DNA of 7,225 nt from Thermoproteota archaeon (GCA_030055545.1 JASFYK010000047.1:1-7225), one strand, 5' to 3'. Numbered from the stretch's first letter, positions 1 through 5,184 are shown. The notes: generated by a model not told the origin, from the letters alone. Made by a program: numbers and translations.

Positions 1-195
1 CGAGAACGCATAGTACATAATATGTCTGAGGACGAATTTAAGTCTATTAGATTGGCTGTTACCGTAACGATTCTCCTAAGCCATTCGTAGATGAGATGCA
101 AAATTTGACAAAGAAAGAAAGAGTGCTCAGGACCTGTGCAAAATGGAACTGTGAAAAGATTTTCGGGGGCTAAGTAAGAAGAAATTGGTTAAAAA
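1..195. other. Intergenic region downstream of rps10, no supported gene
   Basis: This stretch is AT-richer than the genes and I find no tRNA (no T-loop GGTTCRA-type motif), rRNA or recognisable protein. On the plus strand, frame 1 is open from the window edge to a TAG at 88-90 and includes an ATG at 22. This could be the C-terminal tail of a convergent gene, but about 29 codons are too few to judge. On the minus strand a weak TATA-like element (about 36-44) lies near ATG codons at 18 and 11, so a leaderless gene leaving the window is also conceivable but unsupported. Small inverted repeats (GTTAC-C-GTAAC near 59-69) and a GAAA repeat near 113-124 are present and look incidental. Confidence 0.6.
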
Positions 196-198
196 TCA
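174..198 (-). terminator. T-rich putative terminator after rps10
   Basis: On the minus strand the rps10 TGA stop is followed directly by TTTTT (195-191), then after a short AACC by a second pyrimidine-rich stretch, TTTCTTCTT. Archaeal intrinsic termination depends mainly on T-rich tracts in the non-template strand and does not need a strong hairpin. The position at the end of the cluster fits. Only a 4-bp GGTT/AACC pairing (187-202) is visible, so this is a U-tract call and not a classical hairpin terminator. Confidence 0.45.
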
Positions 199-504
199 AA
201 CCAGCTCGATCTCGATGAAGACATCGTCAGGGACCTGGATACGCATCATCTGCCTCATGGTCCTGTCGTCGGCGTCGACGTCGATCAGGCGCTTGTGGAT
301 CCTCATCTCCCACTTGTCCCACGTCTTAGTCCCCTCGCCGCAAGGCGACTTCATCGTGGGGACCAAGAGCCTCTTGGTCGGCAACGGGACGGGGCCTGCG
401 ATCTTAACGCCAGTCTTCTCCGCGATCTTCCTGATCTGCGAGCATACGTCCTCCAGCTTGATGTAGTCGGTGCTGCTAAGCATTATCCTCGCTTTTTGTG
501 GCAT
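196..504 (-). CDS. rps10: Small ribosomal subunit protein S10 (uS10), archaeal
   Basis: S10 is a protein of the 30S head. The 102-residue product has the family's usual archaeal length and its landmarks: KARI at the N-terminus, GPVPLPTKR at about 37-45, GEGTKTWDKWEMRIHKRLID at about 56-75, and the C-terminal VPDDVFIEIEL. An in-frame TTG at 513 would add three residues, but it lies only two bases from the GAGGAG motif at 521-516. The ATG at 504 gives the expected MPQKARI start with an 11-base spacer, so I chose it. The gene follows tuf after 30 bases, the usual archaeal tuf-rps10 pairing, and is probably co-transcribed with it. Identity is certain; the exact start is very likely. Confidence 0.97.
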   Translation of the reverse strand: MPQKARIMLSSTDYIKLEDVCSQIRKIAEKTGVKIAGPVPLPTKRLLVPTMKSPCGEGTKTWDKWEMRIHKRLIDVDADDRTMRQMMRIQVPDDVFIEIELV

Positions 505-515
505 TATTATCAAGA

Positions 516-521
516 CTCCTC
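516..521 (-). promoter_or_regulatory. Shine-Dalgarno motif for rps10
   Basis: GAGGAG on the minus strand ends 11 bases before the ATG at 504, slightly longer than the spacing at most other genes here. It is only two bases from the alternative TTG at 513, so it supports the ATG. It lies directly downstream of a T7 run. Confidence 0.6.
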
Positions 522-528
522 AAAAAAA
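522..528 (-). promoter_or_regulatory. T7 tract in the tuf-rps10 spacer
   Basis: The 30-base spacer between the tuf TAA and the rps10 ATG contains, on the minus strand, AAAACCCC followed by seven T residues immediately before the rps10 ribosome binding site. U-tracts of this length can cause pausing or partial termination by archaeal RNA polymerase. This could lower rps10 transcript relative to tuf. The motif is seen directly; the regulatory effect is inference. Confidence 0.35.
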
Positions 529-534
529 GGGGTT

Positions 535-1845
535 TTATTTGCCAAGCGTCGCTGGCTTGACTTCGAGCACCACGCCCGCGGCAACGGTCCTGCCCATATC
601 CCTGAGGGCGAACCTTCCGAGCGGAGGCAGCTCGTTGTACTTCTCTATCACCAGTGGCTTCGTGGGCTTGAAGGTAACGATTGCGCTGTCGCCCTGCTTG
701 AGGAAGGTCGGCTTCTCCTCAATCACCGCACCGGTCTTGGGGTCGATCTTCTTCTCGAGCTCAAGGAACGTTGTTGCGACTGTCGCAGTGTGAACGTGGA
801 GCACCGGAGTGTATCCCGCAGCGATGGCAGTCGGGTGGTAGAGCACGAAGATCCTTCCCTTGAAGGTATCGGCAACGGTTGGCGGCTTTGCGGTGTCACC
901 GCACACATCGCCCCTGTGGACGTCGGTCTTGCCTACGCCTTTAACGTTGAATCCTATGTTGTCACCCGGGATCGCCTGGTCTATCTTGGTGTGGTGGGTC
1001 TCAATATCCTTGACCTCTCCGGACTTGTTGGCAGGCATGAAGACCACGGTGGTGTTCTTCTTCAGCACTCCGGTCTCAACCCTGCCGACGGGGACTGTGC
1101 CTACACCGGTGATCGTGTATACGTCCTGGATCGGTATCCTGAGCGGCTTGTCGATAGGCTTCTCTGGAGGCACGAACGTGTCGAGAGCCTCGAAGAGCGT
1201 CGGACCGGTGTACCATGGGGTATTCTTGCTCTGCTTGATGATGTTGTCGCCCTTCCATCCAGAGATCGGGATCGCTAGGATCTTGGATGTGTCGTACCCG
1301 ATCATCTTCAGGAACTTCAGCACGCCGTCCTTGACCTCATTGAACCTTGCCTGGTCGTAGTTAACGGTCTGGTCGTCCATCTTGTTGACTGCAACGACTA
1401 CCTGATTGACTCCCAAGGTCTTCGCTAGGAAGGCATGTTCCCTGGTCTGTCCGCCAGGTCCCATTCCGGCTTCGTACTCTCCCTTCTTTGCGGAGATCAC
1501 TAGGATTGCTGCGTCGGCCTGCGAGGCACCTGTGATCATGTTCTTGACGAAGTCCCTGTGTCCAGGCGCGTCGATGATGGTGAAGAAGTACTTGGGGGTC
1601 TCAAACCTCCAGAAGGAGAGATCAATAGTCATGTCCCTTTCTCTCTCTTCCTTCAGCTTGTCACCCAACCAAGCGAACTTTGCGAACTCCTTGCCGGTCT
1701 TCTTTGCCTCTTCCTCTAGAGCGGCCAGGGTTCGATCATCAAGGCCGCCTGCCAAGAACAGCAGGTGTCCCACTAGCGTGCTCTTTCCGTTGTCTACGTG
1801 TCCCATGACAAGCAGATTCAGGTGTTCCTTTTTCTGGGATGACAT
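535..1845 (-). CDS. tuf: Translation elongation factor 1A (aEF-1A / EF-Tu family GTPase)
   Basis: This GTPase delivers aminoacyl-tRNA to the ribosomal A site. The 436-residue protein is full length for archaea. GTPase motifs seen: G1 GHVDNGKST (15-23), switch I RERDMTIDL (68-76), G3 DAPGH with His96 (92-96), G4 NKMD (154-157), G5 SGW (195-197). Beta-barrel domain 2 (about 225-320, with VGRVETG) and domain 3 (about 325-436, with RDMGRTVAAG) follow. The segment GEYEAGMGPGGQTREH (122-137) is the longer eocyte-type version shared by TACK archaea and eukaryotes. Two differences from the commonest sequence stand out: Asn19 in place of His in G1, and Asp71 where Gly usually sits in switch I. The ATG at 1845 gives the normal N-terminus. 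An out-of-frame ATG at 1849 is ignored. The gene has its own TATA box and precedes rps10. Confidence 0.98.
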   Translation of the reverse strand: MSSQKKEHLNLLVMGHVDNGKSTLVGHLLFLAGGLDDRTLAALEEEAKKTGKEFAKFAWLGDKLKEERERDMTIDLSFWRFETPKYFFTIIDAPGHRDFVKNMITGASQADAAILVISAKKGEYEAGMGPGGQTREHAFLAKTLGVNQVVVAVNKMDDQTVNYDQARFNEVKDGVLKFLKMIGYDTSKILAIPISGWKGDNIIKQSKNTPWYTGPTLFEALDTFVPPEKPIDKPLRIPIQDVYTITGVGTVPVGRVETGVLKKNTTVVFMPANKSGEVKDIETHHTKIDQAIPGDNIGFNVKGVGKTDVHRGDVCGDTAKPPTVADTFKGRIFVLYHPTAIAAGYTPVLHVHTATVATTFLELEKKIDPKTGAVIEEKPTFLKQGDSAIVTFKPTKPLVIEKYNELPPLGRFALRDMGRTVAAGVVLEVKPATLGK

Positions 1846-1854
1846 TCATTATCG

Positions 1855-1858
1855 CCTC
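1855..1858 (-). promoter_or_regulatory. Shine-Dalgarno motif for tuf
   Basis: GAGG within GAGAGGCGAT on the minus strand lies nine bases before the ATG at 1845. It differs from the ideal GAGGTGAT by one base (C for T). Confidence 0.5.
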
Positions 1859-1897
1859 TCTCTAATACCTTGCTTTTGAAGGTTAAAAACTTTCAGT

Positions 1898-1907
1898 AAT
1901 ATATAAG
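1898..1907 (-). promoter_or_regulatory. TATA box for tuf(-rps10)
   Basis: On the minus strand CTTATATATT is a good match to the archaeal TATA element, preceded by the purine-rich AAGA that could serve as the BRE. Transcription would start about 25 bases downstream, near 1875-1880, leaving a leader of roughly 30 bases that includes the Shine-Dalgarno motif. It lies just downstream of the rps7 terminator region, so tuf-rps10 is probably a transcription unit separate from rps12-rps7. Confidence 0.7.
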
Positions 1908-1915
1908 TCTTAAGG

Positions 1916-1959
1916 AAAAATCAGGTGAAAAAAGCAGTGGAGTAAGCCCTAGGGCTTAC
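1916..1959 (-). terminator. Palindrome plus T-runs after rps7, putative terminator
   Basis: Positions 1942-1959 form a perfect 18-bp palindrome, GTAAGCCCTAGGGCTTAC, which can fold as a seven-base-pair stem with a CTAG loop in RNA. It contains the rps7 TAA stop. On the minus strand it is followed by T6 (1933-1928) and T5 (1920-1916). This stem followed by U-tracts fits an intrinsic terminator or a 3'-end stabilising hairpin. The tuf TATA box begins about ten bases further on. Confidence 0.6.
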
Positions 1960-2528
1960 CTTGCGGATATGGCTATCCGCTCTATCTCCTCGCGCTTCTG
2001 CACTGCATAGCTCTTCGGGTCACCGGATGCGGCGAGGATCAGCTCGTCCGCCAGGCACTCCTCAACGGGCTTGTTGCTCCCGAAGGAGGCGTTCCTTGCG
2101 GCGTCAGTTATGAACCTGAGTGCGAGGTCGACCCTCCTCTGTGGGGATGCGTCGACTGACTGCGGGTAAGAGACGCCTCCGTAGCTGATCCTGGTGACCT
2201 CCTCCCTCGGGGCCGAGTTCTCGACTGCCTTGACGAGGATTTGCACGGGGTTCTGCCCAGTCCTCAGGTTTATTATCTCGAAAGCTGCCGCCACGATGCT
2301 GGATGCGAGGATCTTCTTTCCTCCGTTCTTGCCCGGGCGCATCATCCGGTTGACGAGCCTCTCGACGATGTTTACCTTCGCCTTTCCGAACCTGCTGTGC
2401 TCGTGCCTCCCGCATGAGTGGGGAGCGATCACAGGGCTCAAGCACAGGTATGACTTGAGGCCGAGATCCTTGATCTCGATGTTCGAGAGGTCCCATTTGT
2501 TGAATACCTTTATTTCTGTCTGAGACAT
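1956..2528 (-). CDS. rps7: Small ribosomal subunit protein S7 (uS7), archaeal
   Basis: S7 is a primary 16S rRNA-binding protein that nucleates assembly of the 30S head and lies near the E-site tRNA. The 190-residue product fits archaeal S7, which has an N-terminal extension relative to bacterial S7. Signatures visible: HSRFGKAKVNIVERLVNRMM at about 44-63, NPVQILVKAVENSAPREE at 93-110, and SYGGVSYPQSVDASPQRR at 115-132, followed by a helical C-terminus ending in ERIAISAR. The ATG at 2528 is seven bases after the rps12 stop and is preceded by an extended Shine-Dalgarno sequence, so the two are probably translationally coupled. No EF-2 gene follows; the next gene is tuf, across a terminator and promoter. 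Confidence 0.98.
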   Translation of the reverse strand: MSQTEIKVFNKWDLSNIEIKDLGLKSYLCLSPVIAPHSCGRHEHSRFGKAKVNIVERLVNRMMRPGKNGGKKILASSIVAAAFEIINLRTGQNPVQILVKAVENSAPREEVTRISYGGVSYPQSVDASPQRRVDLALRFITDAARNASFGSNKPVEECLADELILAASGDPKSYAVQKREEIERIAISAR

Positions 2529-2533
2529 CCGCA

Positions 2534-2542
2534 GATCACCTT
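2534..2542 (-). promoter_or_regulatory. Extended Shine-Dalgarno motif for rps7, containing the rps12 stop
   Basis: AAGGTGATC on the minus strand matches eight consecutive bases of the ideal GGAGGTGATCC (all but its first base) and lies five bases before the ATG at 2528. The rps12 TGA stop (2538-2536) is inside the motif, so a ribosome terminating on rps12 sits on the rps7 initiation site. Confidence 0.75.
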
Positions 2543-2979
2543 ACAGGCTTCTGCTTCTTTCCGGTCATCAGGGCCTGCAGCGAGACCCCATTGATCTTGA
2601 CTACCTTCCATCTGACTCCGGGCAGGTCTCCCAGAGATCCTCCCATAGGACCACCGATGCCCTCGACAATGACCTCGTCGTGCTCGTCAACGAAATTGAG
2701 AGCACCGTCTCCGGGCAAGAAGGCGGTTATCTGCTTCCCGTTCTTGATGAGCTGGATCCTCACGCACTTCCTCACTGCGCTGTTGGGCTGCCTGCTCTCG
2801 ACCCCGACCTTCTCGAGGACGATCCCCCTAGCCTGCGGCGCGCCCTCAAGGGGGTCTGCCTTCACGTCTAGCCTGAGAGCCCTGCGCTTGTACTGCCTCA
2901 GGCTCCAGCGGAAGCTCTTCCGCTTCTCGGCCATCTTCCTGCCCGCGAGCAGACCCTTCGGCGACTTTGAACCTGCCAT
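2536..2979 (-). CDS. rps12: Small ribosomal subunit protein S12 (uS12), archaeal
   Basis: S12 lies at the decoding centre of the 30S subunit and contributes to codon-anticodon fidelity. The product is 147 residues, the standard archaeal length. Landmarks: MAGSKSPKGLLAGRK at the N-terminus, DPLEGAPQARGIVLEK (42-57), QPNSAVRKCVR (64-74), the PGDG loop (89-92) that in the family abuts the decoding site, GGSLGDLPGVRWKV (113-126) and the terminal KKQKPVR. An in-frame GTG at 2988 would add three residues, but that GTG is part of the AGGTG ribosome binding site. The ATG at 2979 gives the canonical MAGSKSP start, so I chose it. The gene is followed by rps7 after seven bases. Confidence 0.98.
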   Translation of the reverse strand: MAGSKSPKGLLAGRKMAEKRKSFRWSLRQYKRRALRLDVKADPLEGAPQARGIVLEKVGVESRQPNSAVRKCVRIQLIKNGKQITAFLPGDGALNFVDEHDEVIVEGIGGPMGGSLGDLPGVRWKVVKINGVSLQALMTGKKQKPVR

Positions 2980-2985
2980 AGCATA

Positions 2986-2990
2986 CACCT
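2986..2990 (-). promoter_or_regulatory. Shine-Dalgarno motif that decides the rps12 start
   Basis: AGGTG on the minus strand ends six bases before the ATG at 2979. Its GTG is also the only possible start further upstream, and that codon would lack a ribosome binding site. This supports the ATG. Confidence 0.65.
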
Positions 2991-3014
2991 AGTGCGGATT
3001 TCAAAATGTACCTC

Positions 3015-3025
3015 AATTATTTAAG
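3015..3025 (-). promoter_or_regulatory. Possible TATA element for rps12-rps7
   Basis: In the 66-base gap between nusA and rps12, CTTAAATAATT on the minus strand is a moderate TATA match. It would place initiation near 2990-2995, about 12-15 bases before the ATG and just ahead of AGGTG. The rest of the gap is GC-rich, with an 8-bp palindrome GACCGGTC at 3040-3047 overlapping the nusA stop and a small CGGC/GCCG hairpin at 3031-3040. No T-run follows them, so I do not call a terminator. An internal promoter is plausible but read-through from the rpo genes is also possible. Confidence 0.4.
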
Positions 3026-3045
3026 CATCACGGCTGGCCGACCGG

Positions 3046-3480
3046 TCATACGATATTTACGTTTTCAATGTCGAAGTGGCGCTTCATGAGAAGCCGGGTC
3101 TTGTTGATGTTCTTACCGTTCTTGCCGATAGCCATCCCCTTGTCCCTCGGGTCGACCGTCACGTGCGCCACAGTCTGGCCTTCGGAGTTCTTGGTTATCC
3201 GGACGCCCCTGACCTTTGCAGGCGAGAGGATGTTCTTCAGGTACTCCTCGGGAGTCTCGGCATACTCGACAATCTCCACAGCCCTCCCGATGACCTTCCT
3301 TGTCCTCTCTATGTTCGACCCGCTCTTGCCGATCGCGAGCCCCATGTCTCCTGGCCTGATAACGAAGATTATCCGGTTCTCCTCGTCGTCGACTATGCAG
3401 TCCTTGGCGATGGCGCCTGTTAGGTTCTCTAGGAGAGCGATGTAACGCATCTCGTCAGCGGTCAGCCTTATGTTCGGTAT
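3046..3480 (-). CDS. nusA: NusA-like transcription factor, archaeal two-KH form, probable AUA start
   Basis: Archaeal NusA is a short protein of two KH RNA-binding domains, related to the KH part of bacterial NusA, and thought to act with RNA polymerase in elongation or termination. Both GxxG loops are visible: GLAIGKSG (GKSG at 51-54) and GMAIGKNG (GKNG at 119-122). The first ATG in frame is at 3450 (134 residues), but it has no ribosome binding site. The ten codons before it read IPNIRLTADE, which with the following MRYIALLENLTGA matches the conserved N-terminus of the family. No ATG, GTG or TTG lies between 3450 and the in-frame stop at 3504-3502. An AGGAGG motif (3495-3490) stands nine bases before an ATA at 3480, giving 144 residues. 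I therefore place the start at ATA. The gene begins four bases after the L30e stop. Identity is sure; the start is inferred. Confidence 0.85.
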   Translation of the reverse strand: MPNIRLTADEMRYIALLENLTGAIAKDCIVDDEENRIIFVIRPGDMGLAIGKSGSNIERTRKVIGRAVEIVEYAETPEEYLKNILSPAKVRGVRITKNSEGQTVAHVTVDPRDKGMAIGKNGKNINKTRLLMKRHFDIENVNIV

Positions 3481-3484
3481 AGAA

Positions 3485-3781
3485 TCATTCCTCCTCTGGC
3501 TTCAGTATTGAAGACTCCCCCGGCTCGATTATGCTCACAGTAGACACGGGGAAGGGCTTCCCGCAGAGCCCTCCGAGGTCCCAGCTCGATCCTGGGAAGT
3601 GGTGGACAGGGATCCCCTCGCCCGCCACTGCCCTGACCTTTGAAGAGATTTCCTCAGGGGCATTTGACGCCAAGACGAGAGCCTTGACCTTCTTCTTTGA
3701 GATCAGTTTGAGCGCTACCCTGTAGCCGGTCTCGACTTTCCCGGTTTTTATGGCTGTCTTCAATTCCTTGACGATGTCCAT
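3485..3781 (-). CDS. rpl30e: Large ribosomal subunit protein L30e (eL30)
   Basis: L30e is a small archaeal/eukaryotic 50S protein of the L7Ae/L30e/S12e RNA-binding fold, normally encoded beside rpoA2 and nusA in archaea. The 98-residue product is of usual length. Visible features: alternating helices and strands starting DIVKELKTAIKTGKVETGY, the LVLASNAP strand-turn (35-42) that is a family hallmark, HHFPGSSWDLGGLCGKP (60-76) matching the F-G-S-LG-CGKP signature, then the hydrophobic VSTVSII and an acidic tail ending EEE. The ATG at 3781 starts one base after the A'' stop (TGATATG), with GAGGG eight bases upstream, indicating translational coupling with rpoA2. The end of the gene also carries the AGGAGG that serves nusA. 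Confidence 0.96.
   Translation of the reverse strand: MDIVKELKTAIKTGKVETGYRVALKLISKKKVKALVLASNAPEEISSKVRAVAGEGIPVHHFPGSSWDLGGLCGKPFPVSTVSIIEPGESSILKPEEE
3490..3495 (-). promoter_or_regulatory. Strong Shine-Dalgarno motif for nusA
   Basis: AGGAGG on the minus strand, within the last codons of rpl30e, is one of the strongest ribosome binding sites in the window. It lies nine bases before the ATA at 3480 and one base before an ATG at 3488. That ATG is in the wrong frame and reaches a stop after six codons. The distance to the first in-frame ATG (3450) is far too long. This site is the main argument for the AUA start. Confidence 0.7.
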
Positions 3782-3782
3782 A

Positions 3783-5183
3783 TCATGAACCCTCTTTTGA
3801 GAAGCGCATAAACAATTCGACTATTCCTGTACCTAGAGGTACTGGTTGGCCGACTATAACGTTTTCTGTCACTCCCTCCAGCGCATCCTCCTCTCCATGT
3901 GCAGCCGCATCCAATAAATGCTTTACGGTGACCTCGAACGCTGCCCTCGCGAGGACGCTCGACTTCTCGCCGCTGACGCCGTGCCTGCCTATCTGCCTGA
4001 TCTTGCCTGTGGAGGTCATCAGATCGGCGACGAGTATCACATGGCGGATGTCGACGTCAAGGCCCTGCTGGTCGAGGACCTGGAAAGCCTCCCTGATTAT
4101 GGCGTTCCTTGCCGCTTCTATGCCCAGGACCTCCGCGATCTCGGAGACGTTGTTCGTGTAGATCCTTGTGGTGTCTATGCCCTTGACGCCGAGGACTTGC
4201 GCGAGGTTGGAGCCGTCGGTGTGGAGTACGTACTCGTTGTCCTCTTTCTGTATCACAACCCTCTTGATTCCCTTGATCCCCTTGAGCCTGAGGTCAAGGA
4301 TCCGCTCACGGAGGCGCTTGATCTTCTCCGGTGCCGTGGTCTCGGGGCTTATTATTATGCTGTTCCCCTCGATGGACACCCTGCCGACCTTCAGCTTCTC
4401 AATCGACTTGGCAATGAAATCGAGGTCGAGCCCTTTGTCCTCTGCCACCTCGGCGTCTATCTCGACTATGAATGAAGAGTTTATCATGTCGTATTCAATG
4501 CTCTTCGCGACGTTCTCGACTGCAATCCTCTCGATCCGTGCCACGACCTCCTTTGCCTTCTCTAGGCTTCCCCGGTGCTCCTCGTCCAGGTATAGGGTCA
4601 TCGTTGGCGTGGAGGGGATGCGCCTGGCATCGACTATCTCTATGAGGCGCGGCAGACCGAGGGTTACGTTGAGTTCCCTGACTCCCGCGTAGTGGAATGT
4701 CCTCAGGGTCATCTGGGTTCCTGGCTCCCCGACAGACTGGGCTGCGACTGTGCCAGCAGCCTCGCCGGGCTCTATGAGTGCTTTGATGTAAGCACTGTTG
4801 ATCTCTTCGACGATCCTCGTCAGCTGCTCGGCGGTCAGGTCCAGCCCAGAGGTCTTCTCCTTCAACTGTGCCACCAAGTTCTCCGGAAGGGAATACTTGG
4901 CCAACAGACCGTCCAAGAACTCGGCGTTGCCGCACTTCTGTGGGTTGGTCTGTTCAGGAGGTGGCTGTACGAGCTCCGCTCCGGCGTGTGCCTCTTTGGC
5001 CGGTCCTTCGATGTCCGTAGCCCCTTTTTCCTTGGCTCTCTTTGCCTTCTTCCCTTCGGACTTGGGCTTTGCCTTTCCTTTTGCCTTCTTCTCTTTCTCC
5101 TTGCCCTTGCCCGTTCCTGTCTGCGGTTCTGTACCTGTCGCCGTAGTCTCCTCAATTGGGCCTTCAGACGGTTCTTCTGCCAT
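3783..5183 (-). CDS. rpoA2: DNA-directed RNA polymerase subunit A'' (C-terminal part of largest subunit), with N-terminal extension
   Basis: A'' supplies the C-terminal part of the Rpb1/beta-prime equivalent: trigger loop, jaw and part of the clamp base. The trigger-loop region is intact, from AAQSVGEPGTQMTLRTFHYA (147-166) through LGLPRLIEIVDA. Also seen are LRLKGIKGIKRVVIQ, LHTDGSNL, GLDVDIRHVILVADLMTSTG, GRHGVSGEKSSVLARAAFEV and the closing GTGIVELFM. The protein is 466 residues, whereas A'' is commonly close to 400. The excess is an N-terminal stretch of about 86 residues: acidic/Thr-rich at 1-25, Lys-rich at 26-53 (repeated KGK/KEK/KAK), then Ala/Pro/Gln-rich, with the conserved core starting near AEFLDGLLAKYSLPENL. 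The ATG at 5183 follows the A' stop by one base and has AGGAGGT seven bases upstream, so the extension appears to be translated. No other start occurs before the core. Confidence 0.97.
   Translation of the reverse strand: MAEEPSEGPIEETTATGTEPQTGTGKGKEKEKKAKGKAKPKSEGKKAKRAKEKGATDIEGPAKEAHAGAELVQPPPEQTNPQKCGNAEFLDGLLAKYSLPENLVAQLKEKTSGLDLTAEQLTRIVEEINSAYIKALIEPGEAAGTVAAQSVGEPGTQMTLRTFHYAGVRELNVTLGLPRLIEIVDARRIPSTPTMTLYLDEEHRGSLEKAKEVVARIERIAVENVAKSIEYDMINSSFIVEIDAEVAEDKGLDLDFIAKSIEKLKVGRVSIEGNSIIISPETTAPEKIKRLRERILDLRLKGIKGIKRVVIQKEDNEYVLHTDGSNLAQVLGVKGIDTTRIYTNNVSEIAEVLGIEAARNAIIREAFQVLDQQGLDVDIRHVILVADLMTSTGKIRQIGRHGVSGEKSSVLARAAFEVTVKHLLDAAAHGEEDALEGVTENVIVGQPVPLGTGIVELFMRFSKEGS
3790..3794 (-). 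promoter_or_regulatory. Shine-Dalgarno motif for rpl30e
   Basis: GAGGG on the minus strand, inside the last codons of rpoA2, lies eight bases before the ATG at 3781. It supports coupled initiation at the TGATATG junction. Confidence 0.55.
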
Positions 5184-5184
5184 A

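Noticed and set aside
1..195. tRNA or small RNA gene downstream of rps10
   Set aside because: There is no T-loop consensus, no acceptor-stem pairing and no box motifs on either strand; only small incidental inverted repeats are visible.
505..513. TTG start for rps10 that would add three residues
   Set aside because: It lies two bases from the ribosome binding site and would change the conserved MPQKARI start.
295..1278. Long plus-strand open frame (327 codons) opposite tuf
   Set aside because: It lies entirely antisense to the certain tuf and rps10 genes, crossing their junction, resembles no family, and has no ribosome binding site. Open antisense frames are expected from the GC-rich codon bias.
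2104..2496. Alternative minus-strand frame inside rps7
   Set aside because: It is a shadow of rps7 in another frame, with low-complexity Arg/Glu/Gly content and no motif.
2980..2988. GTG start for rps12 that would add three residues
   Set aside because: The GTG is part of the AGGTG ribosome binding site for the ATG at 2979, which gives the conserved MAGSKSP start and the standard 147-residue length.
3029..3047. GC-rich inverted repeats after nusA as a terminator
   Set aside because: The stems are only four base pairs or a zero-loop palindrome, and no T-run follows on the minus strand.
3468..3488. Tiny frame from ATG 3488 overlapping the rpl30e stop
   Set aside because: It stops after six codons, is out of frame with nusA, and its ATG is one base from the AGGAGG, too close for normal initiation.
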